DNA of 64,000 bases from the NCBI RefSeq assembly GCF_900110835.1, contig NZ_FOJG01000001.1, forward strand, positions 3,503,499 to 3,567,498, given 5' to 3'. The stretch comes from Chitinophaga arvensicola. GTDB taxonomy: Bacteria > Bacteroidota > Bacteroidia > Chitinophagales > Chitinophagaceae. The first letter of the stretch is position 1, and each line of letters starts with the position of its first letter. Made by a program: the position numbers and the translations under genes. The notes under the pieces were generated by a model. The model did not search any database, was not told the DNA's origin, and saw nothing but the letters and a program-made list of their open reading frames with translations. Shown in pieces: positions 8,970-18,623 of this stretch.

Positions 8970-9880
8970 TATTTCAGGAAATTGATATTTCGCCGGATAC
9001 CGGCAAATTTACTGCGCTTCAGGGGGGAGTGGCGGAAGATGGTCTTAAAAGCTTCTTCTGTCATTTCTTCCCAGTCGCGGGTAGAAAAGTTCAGTATAGC
9101 CGGTACCGGAGTAAATTCGGCTTCTTTATTGGCTTTGGCAAAACGGTTCCAGGGACAAACATCCTGGCAGGTATCGCAGCCAAACATCCAGTCATCAAAC
9201 TGCCCTTTCATCTTATCAGGGATCAGTTGTTCTTTCAGCTCAATGGTAAAGTAGGAGATACATTTGCTGCCGTCTACCACGCCGGGCGCCACAATAGCTT
9301 CCGTAGGACAGGCATCCAGGCAACGCGTACAGGAGCCGCAGAAATCGGCTACCGGTCCGTCATATTCCAGCGGGATATCCGTGATGAGGGTGGCTATAAA
9401 GAAAAAAGAACCGGCCTGCTTATGGATCAGGTTACCGTTTTTACCGAGCCAGCCCAGCCCACTGCGTTTTGCCCAGGCCCGCTCCAGTACGGGTGCAGAA
9501 TCTACGAAACCGCGGCCCTGCACAGGACCAATGCGCTCCTGCATCCGTAATAACATGGTTTTCAGCCGTGCCCGGATTACTTCATGATAGTCATTTCCAT
9601 AAGCATACTTGGAAATACGCGGGGCGTCGTCGCGTTGCCGCTCGGAGGGGAAGTAGTTAAACAGCAGGGTGATCACCGATTGCGCGCCATCTACGAGCTT
9701 TCGCGGATCTATCCTTTTGTCGAAATGATTTTCCATGTATTGCATGTTGCCATGCATACCTTTATTCAGCCAGTTTTCCAGCCTGCGCGCATCGTCGTCC
9801 AGCTGCTCCGCTTTTGCAATGCCGCAATGGTCAAATCCCAGTTCTTTCGCCAGCTCTTTTATGAATAAAGTGTGGGTCAT
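8966..9880 (-). CDS. queG: Epoxyqueuosine reductase QueG
   Basis: Cytoplasmic cobalamin- and iron-sulfur-dependent enzyme that reduces epoxyqueuosine to queuosine in tRNA, the last step of queuosine synthesis. Visible features: the N-terminal [14 protein letters not shown] segment, two ferredoxin-like cluster motifs ([12 protein letters not shown] and [11 protein letters not shown]) and the family signature around them. At 304 residues it lacks the C-terminal HEAT-repeat extension of longer homologues such as the E. coli enzyme; short forms are common in Bacteroidota. No other queuosine gene is in the window. Confidence 0.93.
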   Translation of the reverse strand: MTHTLFIKELAKELGFDHCGIAKAEQLDDDARRLENWLNKGMHGNMQYMENHFDKRIDPRKLVDGAQSVITLLFNYFPSERQRDDAPRISKYAYGNDYHEVIRARLKTMLLRMQERIGPVQGRGFVDSAPVLERAWAKRSGLGWLGKNGNLIHKQAGSFFFIATLITDIPLEYDGPVADFCGSCTRCLDACPTEAIVAPGVVDGSKCISYFTIELKEQLIPDKMKGQFDDWMFGCDTCQDVCPWNRFAKANKEAEFTPVPAILNFSTRDWEEMTEEAFKTIFRHSPLKRSKFAGIRRNINFLKY

Positions 9881-9944
9881 CCGGGCAAAATTACTATATT
9901 ATTTATATCTTAGGCCGGCATATTATCCCATATGCCCTAACTGT

Positions 9945-11960
9945 ATGCGCTATACCTTTGTAATGCCGATGACGGTTGTCGGCTGTTTGTTCGCCTTGTT
10001 TACCTATGCCCAGGATGGTAGTAAAATGAAATTCGGCAAAGTTTCCAAAGAAGAATTTGCTATTCAGAGATCCGAGAAAGATACCGGCGCCCATGCCATT
10101 GTTTTATCCGAAATAGGTTCTTCTGCTTTTGAATCAGATGGAAACGGTCTCCGGCTCATCTATAAAGTACACCGCAGGTTTAAGATCATCGATCCCAATG
10201 GCTACGACGTAGCTACCGTGCAGGTATCCCTCAATAAATCAGAGGCAGGAGAAGAACGTCTCCAAAACCTGAAAGCAGCTACCTATAATCTTGAAAACGG
10301 TCAGATCGTGGAAACGAAACTGGAAAGCGAAAACGTTTTCAACGATAAACAGGATAAGTCACTCATGGTAAAAAGATTTACGTTACCAGCCGTGAAACCT
10401 GGATCTATCATCGAATATACCTTTAGTGTCACCTCTCCTTTTTTCAGACATTTACGTTCCTGGGATTTCCAGGGCAAATACCCCCGTTTATGGAGTGAGT
10501 ACAGCGTCGCTATTCCTGAATATTTTGATTATGTATTGATCCCTCAGGGATATGAAGAATATGTGGTGAAAACAAAAACAGCTTCCCGTACTACTTTCTC
10601 GCTCAGATCAGATGCGTCGGGAAGTATGGCTTCTGCCAGGTCTTTTACGGTGAGTCCACAGGTATCTACCTATAAATGGGCACTGAAAGATGTACCACCC
10701 ATTAACCAGGAAAGCTTTATCACTACAGTAGATAACTACGTAAACCGGATAGAATTTCAGCTGTCGGCCTACAACTGGCCCGACGAGCCACGTAAGCCGG
10801 TACAAAGTACCTGGCCGCAACTGATGAAAGACCTGATGGAATCAGAATACCTGGGAGGCGTATTGAAACCTAACAACGGTTTCCTGTCTGATAAAGTGGA
10901 GGAGCTGACAAAAGGCGCCAAAACAGATGCCGACAAAGCAAAAAATATCTATAACTGGGTACGCGATAATTATACCTGTAGCAACTACAGTACCATGTGG
11001 ATGGATAAATCATTGAAATCCGTCTTCAATTCAAAGAGTGGTAATGTGGCGGAGATCAATATGCTGCTGGTGGCCATGCTGAAAAAAGCAAACCTGTTTG
11101 CTACGCCGCTGTTACTCAGCACCCGCGCAAACGGATACGTATACCAGTTCTATCCTTTATATACCCACTTTAATTACCTGATTGTTGGGTTGAACCTGGG
11201 AGATGAATATGTAAAACTGGATGCCTCTGAACCTTTGATGGGCTTTGGAAAACTGCCTGCCAGATGTTACAACGGCGCAGCCAGGATGCTCGACGAGTTT
11301 GCAGAACCTGTGATCCTGGGCGCAGATTCACTGAGAGAACAGAAGTATACCAGCGTTATCCTCGGAAAAATAGAGAATGGTATGGTATCCGGTGCATTCG
11401 CACAAAGACCCACCTACCTGGAGTCTTTCGGCGTAAGAGCAGCAGTGAAAGAGAAAAGTATAGACGAGTATTTTAAACAGGTGACAAAATCCTATACGGG
11501 CGAAATCTCACTGGAAAATAAAGCTATCGAGGACCTCAAAGAACTGGAGTCGCCGGTGATGATAAAATACGATTTCAAAATGCAGATGGGAGAGGGAGAT
11601 ATATTATACATCAATCCACTTCTCAATGAAGCTACCACCAGGAATCCCTTCAAAGCTATGGAACGTAAGTTCCCCGTGGAAATGAATGCCGTGTATGATG
11701 AAGTGTTTTCTTTCAACATGGATATCCCGGATGGTTATGAAGTGGATGAAATACCCAAACCAGCCATCGCTAATTATAATGAGAACGAAGGCCAGTTCCA
11801 GTACCTCATCCAGCAGGTAGACAGGCACATCCAGCTGCGCTGCCGCGTAAGGCTGACCAAGGCCAACTTCACGCCGGAAGACTATCCCTCCCTGCGTGAA
11901 TTTTATGATCTCATAGTGAAGAAGGAAGCAGAGCAGATTGTATTAAAAAAGAAAAAATAA
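9945..11960 (+). CDS. DUF3857 and transglutaminase-like protein lacking catalytic residues
   Basis: 671 residues from the start MRYTFVMPMTVVGCLFALFTYAQ, a signal peptide; the frame is open further upstream to 9735 but that part overlaps queG on the other strand and is not protein-like. N-terminal DUF3857 (IYKVHRRFKIIDPNGYDVATV), central transglutaminase-like domain, C-terminal beta domain. Where active members have Gly-Asp-Cys this protein has SGNVAEIN (Val368 for Cys), and the His of FNH is replaced by Tyr411 in HFNYLIV. It is therefore probably a non-catalytic binding or scaffold protein. The gene ends 3 bases before the next member of the family, so the two are almost certainly co-translated. 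Confidence 0.85.
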   Translation: MRYTFVMPMTVVGCLFALFTYAQDGSKMKFGKVSKEEFAIQRSEKDTGAHAIVLSEIGSSAFESDGNGLRLIYKVHRRFKIIDPNGYDVATVQVSLNKSEAGEERLQNLKAATYNLENGQIVETKLESENVFNDKQDKSLMVKRFTLPAVKPGSIIEYTFSVTSPFFRHLRSWDFQGKYPRLWSEYSVAIPEYFDYVLIPQGYEEYVVKTKTASRTTFSLRSDASGSMASARSFTVSPQVSTYKWALKDVPPINQESFITTVDNYVNRIEFQLSAYNWPDEPRKPVQSTWPQLMKDLMESEYLGGVLKPNNGFLSDKVEELTKGAKTDADKAKNIYNWVRDNYTCSNYSTMWMDKSLKSVFNSKSGNVAEINMLLVAMLKKANLFATPLLLSTRANGYVYQFYPLYTHFNYLIVGLNLGDEYVKLDASEPLMGFGKLPARCYNGAARMLDEFAEPVILGADSLREQKYTSVILGKIENGMVSGAFAQRPTYLESFGVRAAVKEKSIDEYFKQVTKSYTGEISLENKAIEDLKELESPVMIKYDFKMQMGEGDILYINPLLNEATTRNPFKAMERKFPVEMNAVYDEVFSFNMDIPDGYEVDEIPKPAIANYNENEGQFQYLIQQVDRHIQLRCRVRLTKANFTPEDYPSLREFYDLIVKKEAEQIVLKKKK

Positions 11961-11963
11961 AGT

Positions 11964-13874
11964 ATGGGTAAACTATTATCAACCGGTCTGGCGCTGTTAC
12001 TGTGTATGGCGGCTCCTACCGCAAAAGGAGGAGATCCGGTATACCCTGCAAAAGATATTCCCGACTCACTGAAAAAGGACGCGCACCTGGTAAGGCGCAT
12101 CGATGAAACCACCATCAGAATAATTGATGAGACAGAGGCCAGGGTCATTTTTCATTATGTGACTACCGTACTTGATGAAGCGGGTGCGGAAGACACAGAA
12201 GTGATGTTATTCTATAACAAATTACAGGATATCCGTTCTATCAGCGGCGCCCTGTTTGATGCCGAAGGCCGGTTGGTGAAACGCCTGAAACAAAGCGATA
12301 TCCAGGATGTGAGCGGTGCGGGCGGAGGTACACTCATGACAGATACCCGTATCAAACATCATCAGTTCAACTACAGCGTATATCCTTATACGGTAGAATA
12401 TACTGTTGAAATGCGTTACAATTCACTGTTCTTTTTACCTTCCTGGACACCGCAGGCAGGAAGCGATTGCACCGTAGAACTGGGTAAACTGACAATAACA
12501 GCACCCGCCACATACGCACTGCGGTATCAGAGCTATCGCTACAATGGCCAGCCGGTGGTCACCACAGAAAAAGAAAATAAGATTTATACCTGGGAAGTAA
12601 AGCAACTACCCGCGATGAAGAAGGAATCATACGCCACAGAATTCTATCGCCGTACTCCCAGCATATTGCTATGCCCATCGGACTTTACCATGGGAGGGTT
12701 TAAGGGTAACCTGAATACCTGGAAAGACTTTGGCAAATTTGCCTGGCAGCTGAATGAAGGCCGCGACGTATTGCCCGATGCCATCAAAAGCAAAGTAGCC
12801 ACGCTCACACAGGGACTCAGCCGGGAAGAGAAGATAAAAGCATTGTATCGATACCTGCAACAGAATTACCGTTATATCGATATCACCCTGGGAATTGGCG
12901 GCTGGCAAACCTTTGATGCCGCTTCGGTAGCTGCAAACGGATATGGCGATTGTAAAGCACTGACAAACTTTATGATGTCGATGCTCAAAGAAGCTGGTAT
13001 CAGGTCCAATTGGGCATTGGTAAAAGCAGGTGACGACGAGCATAGCTTTGAAGCAGATTTTCCCTCTCCGCAGTTCAACCACGTGATCCTCTGTGTACCC
13101 GGCGAAAAAGATACCACCTGGCTGGAATGTACCAGCAATACACTGCCCGCCGGTTATCTGGGTAATTTTACGGACAACAGACCAGTGCTGCTGGTAGATG
13201 CAGAAAACAGTAAGCTCGCGCATACACCGGTATATGGAATCAGCAGCAACGAACAGATACGGCATATTACGGCTACTATCGATTCCAGTGGTAATATCGA
13301 TATCAATGCCAGTACTTTTTATACCGGTTTGCAGCAGGACCATCTGCACGACCGCCTGCATTCACTCAGTCGTGAAAAACAATTGGAACTGTTACGCAAA
13401 GGACTTGATTTCGGGAGCTATGATATTAACGATTACCAGTGTAAAGAAAACGGCACAACGCTTCCTTCTATTGAAGAACATATACAGATCAAAGCAAACA
13501 ACTATGCAACGGTAACGGGTAAACGTATGTTCGTAGTGCCGAATATCATGACCCGCAGTGGCAGGAAATTAGAGGAAGAAGGCCCACGTGTTTCAGAACT
13601 CCAGTTTGAATTTCCTTACCGGGATATTGACTCTGCGAGTATTATCCTGCCGGCAGGATATAAGCCGGAGTCGCTTCCGCAGCCGGTAACCATTACAGGT
13701 AAGTTTGGCCATTACAGTGCCAGCGTTTCCCTGAAGGGGAATACCCTGACGTATATACGAAAGATAGAACATAAGGATGGGATCTTTCCGGCAGCGGATT
13801 ATCCCGAACTGGTTAAATTCTATGGGGCAATTTTGCGGTCCGACCGTAGCCGCCTGGTATTGGTAAAGGAATAA
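11964..13874 (+). CDS. DUF3857 and transglutaminase-like protein with intact catalytic residues
   Basis: 636 residues with a signal peptide (MGKLLSTGLALLLCMAAPTA). Same layout as its upstream neighbour: DUF3857, transglutaminase-like core, C-terminal beta domain. The core keeps Cys330 in GYGDCKALTN and His373 in FNHVILCV, with an acidic residue following in TTWLECTSN, so a Cys-His-Asp/Glu triad is possible. The family is exported or periplasmic in Bacteroidota; substrates are unknown. Inference: the pair forms a complex of one active and one inactive partner. Confidence 0.87.
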   Translation: MGKLLSTGLALLLCMAAPTAKGGDPVYPAKDIPDSLKKDAHLVRRIDETTIRIIDETEARVIFHYVTTVLDEAGAEDTEVMLFYNKLQDIRSISGALFDAEGRLVKRLKQSDIQDVSGAGGGTLMTDTRIKHHQFNYSVYPYTVEYTVEMRYNSLFFLPSWTPQAGSDCTVELGKLTITAPATYALRYQSYRYNGQPVVTTEKENKIYTWEVKQLPAMKKESYATEFYRRTPSILLCPSDFTMGGFKGNLNTWKDFGKFAWQLNEGRDVLPDAIKSKVATLTQGLSREEKIKALYRYLQQNYRYIDITLGIGGWQTFDAASVAANGYGDCKALTNFMMSMLKEAGIRSNWALVKAGDDEHSFEADFPSPQFNHVILCVPGEKDTTWLECTSNTLPAGYLGNFTDNRPVLLVDAENSKLAHTPVYGISSNEQIRHITATIDSSGNIDINASTFYTGLQQDHLHDRLHSLSREKQLELLRKGLDFGSYDINDYQCKENGTTLPSIEEHIQIKANNYATVTGKRMFVVPNIMTRSGRKLEEEGPRVSELQFEFPYRDIDSASIILPAGYKPESLPQPVTITGKFGHYSASVSLKGNTLTYIRKIEHKDGIFPAADYPELVKFYGAILRSDRSRLVLVKE

Positions 13875-13880
13875 GCACTA

Positions 13881-13911
13881 CAACAAAGCGGGCCATTGGC
13901 CCGCTTTGTTG
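13881..13911. terminator. Bidirectional terminator between DUF3857 pair and antiporter
   Basis: Perfect 14-base arms (13881-13894 and 13898-13911) with a 3-base loop between two convergent genes. The outer bases are A-rich on one side and T-rich on the other, which serves both strands. Confidence 0.85.
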
Positions 13912-13916
13912 TTTAA

Positions 13917-15500
13917 CTATAAAAGCTTGATCCGCTCTTCTTCCAGGTCTATCTGGAATATCTGCCAGCGGATAATCTCGTCCGGAAATTCCGGATCCTT
14001 GTTCATCCCGACCAGGAACTGTCGCTGCTCTTCCAGCAACTCCAGGTAATGATATTTTGCGGTTTCACTTAAGCCTGCATTTTCCGGTTGCCGGATTTTA
14101 TTTTCCCATTGCTCAATCATATGCTGCAACTTCTGGTCGGTAAGCAGCCCTTTCACTTGTTTTTCTCTTAATAGTCTTACTGTTTCCTCCACCATCAACC
14201 TTTTTACCTTCGCTTTCAGCGCATCTTTCGGCTCTTCATTGGTATGAACATTGATATTCGAACGCCTGATAAGAAAGGGCAGCGTAAGGCCCTGTATCAG
14301 GAGCGTAAGCAGGATCACCACGAAAGTAATAAACAGGATAAGGTTCCTGTGAGGAAACGGGTGGCCATGCAGTTGGGTAGGAATAGCCAATGCTGCTGCC
14401 AGGGACACCACGCCCCGCATGCCGGTCCAGCCCATTAACAGCGGCAACGTTAGTAAACGGCGTGTACTCCTGCTCAGCATCTTCGATGCCACACCGGGTC
14501 GGAATATACGTGTAGCCAGCATCGCGGCATATGAACTGAGAATCCGCGCAAAGATCAGTACCGCAGTGGCCAGTACACCATAAAAAATAGCTTCGCTCAG
14601 GGGGGTATTGTCCGCACGTAAACCCGCTACCACTTCCGGCAGTTCCAGGCCGATCAGCATAAACACCACACCATTCAGGATAAAGATGAGGGCTTCCCAG
14701 AAACTTCGGCCCATCACACGACTGGAGCTGGACAGAAAGGAGAAACGCCGGTTGGCCAGGAAGAGGCCACCCGTTACTACCGCGAGTACTCCGGAGCTAT
14801 GCACCGTTTCGGCAATCCAGTAAAGGAAATAAGGCTCAATAAGCGAAAACACAATATCTGATGGCGCATCGGTAGGGAGGCGTTTATGCGCCTGCATGAA
14901 GAGCCATCCGAATATCAACCCAAGTCCCACGCCACCCATTACCATCCAGGAAAAATCAACGAATGCCTCCTGGAAAATGAATTGTCCCGAACCTACCGCA
15001 ATGAGCGCAAATTTGAAAATGATCAGAGAAGACGCATCGTTAAGCAAACTTTCCCCTTCCAGTATAGCTGCCATGGATCTGGGGATTTTTACAAATTTCA
15101 TGATCGCTCCCGCGCTTACTGCATCGGGTGGTGATACGATGCTGCCGAGAAGAAAACCCAGCGCCAGTGTAAAGCCAGGGATCAGGTAGTTGGCCAGCAG
15201 CGCCACCGCAAAGGCTGAAAAGAGCACTACCAGGAATGCAAAGCTGCCAATCATGCGCCACCATTTGGACATTTCCTTGAAGGCAACACTCCAGGCGGCA
15301 TCAGATAACAACGGCGGCAGGAAAATAAAGAAGATCATATCCGGGTCGATCTGTACCCTCGGCAGCCCGGGTATAAAGCTCACCGATAACCCGGCTATTA
15401 CCAGCAACACAGGATAGGCAATCCTTAATTTGGTTGCCAGCATTTCAATCAATACAATAATGGCTACCAGGGCCAGAAGAAGGGGTAGTTGCTGATGCAT
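13917..15500 (-). CDS. Na+/H+ antiporter, CPA1 family (NhaP/YjcE-like)
   Basis: Inner-membrane cation/proton exchanger of about 527 residues. The start at 15500 (MHQQLPLLLALVAIIVLIEM) is preferred because it begins directly in the first membrane helix; the open frame continues upstream to 15602 without good protein features. About 12 helices follow, with the family core FLPPLLSDAAW, GSIVSPPDAVSAGAIMKF and EGESLLNDASSLIIF; these contain the acidic residues that carry ions in CPA1 proteins. A hydrophilic C-terminal tail of about 110 residues faces the cytoplasm. Roles in pH and sodium tolerance are family knowledge. Confidence 0.9.
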   Translation of the reverse strand: MHQQLPLLLALVAIIVLIEMLATKLRIAYPVLLVIAGLSVSFIPGLPRVQIDPDMIFFIFLPPLLSDAAWSVAFKEMSKWWRMIGSFAFLVVLFSAFAVALLANYLIPGFTLALGFLLGSIVSPPDAVSAGAIMKFVKIPRSMAAILEGESLLNDASSLIIFKFALIAVGSGQFIFQEAFVDFSWMVMGGVGLGLIFGWLFMQAHKRLPTDAPSDIVFSLIEPYFLYWIAETVHSSGVLAVVTGGLFLANRRFSFLSSSSRVMGRSFWEALIFILNGVVFMLIGLELPEVVAGLRADNTPLSEAIFYGVLATAVLIFARILSSYAAMLATRIFRPGVASKMLSRSTRRLLTLPLLMGWTGMRGVVSLAAALAIPTQLHGHPFPHRNLILFITFVVILLTLLIQGLTLPFLIRRSNINVHTNEEPKDALKAKVKRLMVEETVRLLREKQVKGLLTDQKLQHMIEQWENKIRQPENAGLSETAKYHYLELLEEQRQFLVGMNKDPEFPDEIIRWQIFQIDLEEERIKLL

Positions 15501-15600
15501 ATGGAAATCATAAGTATGCCAAAGTAAAATCAATTTTTTTAATTGGGGCTTTAACATATTGTCACGGCTCCCCACATACGCAGATTTCCCCGTTCGTTTC

Positions 15601-15637
15601 AAAAGAAAAGCTGCCCCACACAGATGATGAGGCAGCT
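15601..15637 (-). terminator. Intrinsic terminator after the OmpA-family gene
   Basis: On the minus strand, 7-base arms (15631-15637 and 15609-15615, AGCTGCC/GGCAGCT) with a 15-base loop, followed by TTTTCTTTT-like sequence (15601-15608). It lies 24 bases after the OmpA-family stop. Confidence 0.7.
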
Positions 15638-15660
15638 CTTACTTTATTCAGCTCTTCTTG

Positions 15661-16938
15661 TTATTTTTCTCTTACACTCACAGAAATATGCCTGTCTTTT
15701 TTCTTTTCCTCGTCAGGCGCTGTAGCGGCAGCTTTGGCAAACTGTGAACCATAGCCTTCTGCACCGAGTAATTGTTTGGTATCAGTTTTACTGTTCTTCA
15801 GGGCAGTTACCACAGATTCTGCGCGGTCTTTCGACAGCTTCAGATTCAGGGTGCTATCGCCGGTACGGTCGGTATAACCGCCAATCTTGATTTTAGCTTT
15901 AGGAAATGCCTTCATGATCGCAGCAATATTGCCTACCTGTTTCATACTTTCTTCCGTAAGCTCCGCACTACCGGTTTTGAAATTGAGGTTGTCGAAATCG
16001 AACCAGACATCCTTGCCGGCCGGGCGGCTGTCATCTTTCAGGAAAGTGACCAGCTGGTCTTCTATACCACCTTTATAGGCGTCCAGTACGGTGCCATCGG
16101 GCAGTGTTACCTGGATGCTTTCACGGGTAACTACCGGGCCACCTTCCGTAACGCTCATGGTGGCAGAATCGGCCAGCTGACTGGTAGTAACACTATCGGT
16201 GATAACGGTATTGTCGTGTTTACCGCTTCCGCAGCCACGCATCAGGTACCATAACAGGATAATGGCAACGAGAATGAGCAGTAGCGACCATACCCAGCGA
16301 TTGCTGGATCTGGCCTCCGGTTTTATATTCACGGCGCCACCAGTGGTAGTAGCCGTATCCAGGTGAAGCAGGCCGCCCAGCTTTTTGCCAAGGTCGCCGA
16401 TATTGGCGAGTCCGAGTACACCTGCAATATTCAATCCTCCCGGAATGGCTCCCAGGATCTTGTCTTTCTGCGAATCCAGGAGGGAAAGGAAGGAGTTGGG
16501 AGATAGATTGTTTTGAGCAGCGTATTGTCCTACTGTGCCAAGCGTGGCCGGTGCTGCGGATTGCAGCAGGGTGCTGGCAGATGATTCCTTGATACCGGCA
16601 TAGGAAGCTAACATGCCGATGATCGCATTTACCTTGTCGCCAAATAAACTGCGTAACAGGTCTGCGCCTTTACTGAGTAAACCGCCTGCTCCGCCCTGTA
16701 AGGCGCCGGTAATAGCAGAGGGATTTGCATCTCCTGCCACTCCTTTTACCAGGTCGAGCAAACCACCAGCGCTGCCGGCTGATCCGGCTTTATTCAGCAA
16801 GCCTGTTAGTACCACCGGTATAATACCACCTATAGCCTTCTGGATGCCGCCCTCGCTTTCTCCCAGTTGTGAGGAAGCCTGACTAACGACATTATTGTTG
16901 AAAATACTTTTAGCGCTTTCCAGTAAATCGAAAGACAT
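15661..16938 (-). CDS. DUF937 - membrane helix - OmpA C-terminal domain fusion protein
   Basis: 425 residues. Residues 1 to about 190 are a Gly/Ala/Leu-rich DUF937 domain (FNNNVVSQASSQLGESEGGI, TLLQSAAPATLGTV). A membrane helix follows (WVWSLLLILVAIILLWYLM, near 220-240), then a Ser/Thr-rich linker, then an OmpA/MotB-type peptidoglycan-binding domain (VWFDFDNLNFKTGSAELTEE, IKIGGYTDRTGD, LSKDRAESVV). There is no N-terminal signal peptide. The expected topology is DUF937 in the cytoplasm, one inner-membrane anchor and the OmpA domain on the cell wall. What DUF937 does is unknown. It is probably transcribed alone. Confidence 0.85.
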   Translation of the reverse strand: MSFDLLESAKSIFNNNVVSQASSQLGESEGGIQKAIGGIIPVVLTGLLNKAGSAGSAGGLLDLVKGVAGDANPSAITGALQGGAGGLLSKGADLLRSLFGDKVNAIIGMLASYAGIKESSASTLLQSAAPATLGTVGQYAAQNNLSPNSFLSLLDSQKDKILGAIPGGLNIAGVLGLANIGDLGKKLGGLLHLDTATTTGGAVNIKPEARSSNRWVWSLLLILVAIILLWYLMRGCGSGKHDNTVITDSVTTSQLADSATMSVTEGGPVVTRESIQVTLPDGTVLDAYKGGIEDQLVTFLKDDSRPAGKDVWFDFDNLNFKTGSAELTEESMKQVGNIAAIMKAFPKAKIKIGGYTDRTGDSTLNLKLSKDRAESVVTALKNSKTDTKQLLGAEGYGSQFAKAAATAPDEEKKKDRHISVSVREK

Positions 16939-17409
16939 AATTGTAGGGTTTAAATGATGAAGAATGTGATGATAGTTCTGATTCTAAATCATCCAGCTGT
17001 TAGCAGGAATGTACAGTTGCACTGCAAGGACTTTTATAACAACAGAGCCGCCCGCGTTGTTTGATTCCCGTAATAATAAACATTCAGATATAAGTTTTAA
17101 CATATAAATGCTGATTATTAAGAGATTGATTTTTAGGTAGATGTGAACTTTTTTATCGTTTTCTCTTGGCTGCCCGGTCATTATATCGTACCTTTACTTC
17201 GCTTAACGCAATTTCCGACTGTTGAATGTGCCTTCCGCGCACGATGCAATACGCTATAACAGTCAATATTTATTGGATTTGATCATTTGTCGGGCCACAT
17301 CGTGCCCGGTTTCCCTTTCCGGCTAGCTGTTTTTTGCAGTTGCATGCACATAGAATTCCTATGTCGCCAGGAAAAAGATCAGCTTAAACATATTTAAAAA
17401 TTGATAACT
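16939..17409. other. Intergenic region before the betaine uptake operon
   Basis: About 470 bases between divergent genes. No coding frame here looks protein-like; a 65-codon minus-strand frame (16984-17181) has no supporting features. A weak hairpin (CGGGCCAC/GTGCCCG, bulged) lies near 17293-17310. I could not find a convincing promoter, although control regions for the OmpA-family gene and the betaine operon must lie here. Confidence 0.4.
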
Positions 17410-18558
17410 ATGATTAAACAATCATCGTATTGGTTTTTGCTATGCTTACTGCTTCTCTTGCCCAGTATGCTTGTTGTTGCACAGGATAGTACCGAAACCA
17501 GAAAAGATAAGCCCACCTTTCACATAGGCGGAGCCTTGCGCTTTAATTACAACCTCTCTACCTGGAAAAAAGAACAGGTAAAACGGGGTGGCGATTTCGG
17601 CTTCGATATGTTCCGTGTTAATGCAGATGCGGCGTGGAAAGGCTTATCACTGCACGCCGAATACCGCTTTTATTCGAAGGACTTTGGCGGCGCCATGCTA
17701 AAGGAAGGATACGTTCGTTATCACTTTAATGACAGCACACATATCGACATCGGCCTTACACAGGTGCCGTTTGGTAACCAGACCTACAACTCCCACAGCT
17801 GGTTCTTTAACCTGCCTTATTATGTAGGTAAGGAAGATGACTACGACATGGGGGTCAAATTTGAACGACGCAATCCCCATTGGCTTTACCAGGTCGCGTT
17901 TTTCAAGAACGCAGAGGAACTGAATTTTGGTGATAAAACAGAAATAGATCCGGGCCGTTATTCCTACGATGTAGCCGGAAGAAATAAAGAAGTAAACCAG
18001 GGAAATGTGCGCACGGAATATTTCTTTGATGCGAATAACAGTATAGGCGCTTCCGTGATGCTGGGTGGTTTGTACAACATCCCTTCAGGCAACATGGGAA
18101 GCCACTGGGCCGCTGCACTACATACCAATCTTAACTGGCGCCGGTGGAATCTCAAACTGCAGTCGATGTACTATCAATATAACGTTGCCGACTCAACGCA
18201 GTTTGAAAAAGCAATAGACATGGCGGCCTACGGCGCTGCTTACCAGGTAGCTGCCCGCAGCTTTATGCACACCGCTTCGCTGTCGTATACACAACCGGTG
18301 CATTGGGGGCCGGTCAGCACACTTACTTTCTACAACGATTACTCCTATATGCATAAACCGGAAACCGGTTTTGCAGATACACAGATGAATGTACTGGGAT
18401 GTATGATCACCGCCGGGCACATCTACACTTATATAGACTGGGCCGCCGGAAAGAACCATCCATGGCTGGGTCCTGTATGGACAGAAGCCCTTGCTGCCGG
18501 AAATACGGATGCCGGATGGCATAGCCGGTTCAACATGAACATCGGCTACTACTTTTAA
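17410..18558 (+). CDS. Outer-membrane porin-like protein of the betaine operon
   Basis: 382 residues; ATG at 17410 begins a signal peptide (MIKQSSYWFLLCLLLLLPSM), while 17401 would need TTG. The mature part is rich in alternating beta strands with many aromatic residues and ends in Phe (MNIGYYF), both typical of outer-membrane barrels. It resembles the phosphate-selective porin O/P group. It lies 65 bases (20 by the longer start) before the glycine betaine ATPase gene, in the same direction, and is followed by permease and binding protein. Inference: it gives betaine or choline a route across the outer membrane. Confidence 0.75.
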   Translation: MIKQSSYWFLLCLLLLLPSMLVVAQDSTETRKDKPTFHIGGALRFNYNLSTWKKEQVKRGGDFGFDMFRVNADAAWKGLSLHAEYRFYSKDFGGAMLKEGYVRYHFNDSTHIDIGLTQVPFGNQTYNSHSWFFNLPYYVGKEDDYDMGVKFERRNPHWLYQVAFFKNAEELNFGDKTEIDPGRYSYDVAGRNKEVNQGNVRTEYFFDANNSIGASVMLGGLYNIPSGNMGSHWAAALHTNLNWRRWNLKLQSMYYQYNVADSTQFEKAIDMAAYGAAYQVAARSFMHTASLSYTQPVHWGPVSTLTFYNDYSYMHKPETGFADTQMNVLGCMITAGHIYTYIDWAAGKNHPWLGPVWTEALAAGNTDAGWHSRFNMNIGYYF

Positions 18559-18623
18559 TTATTCACCGCTACACGCTAATGGAGAAAAGATTCACCGGCA
18601 GCGGACAGCTAAACACTTTACAG

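Noticed and set aside
9735..9944. Upstream extension of the first DUF3857 gene
   Set aside because: It overlaps the queG start on the opposite strand, and the translation is Ser/Cys-rich nonsense before a clear signal peptide at 9945.
16984..17181. 65-codon minus-strand frame before the betaine operon
   Set aside because: No supporting features; AT-rich non-coding composition.
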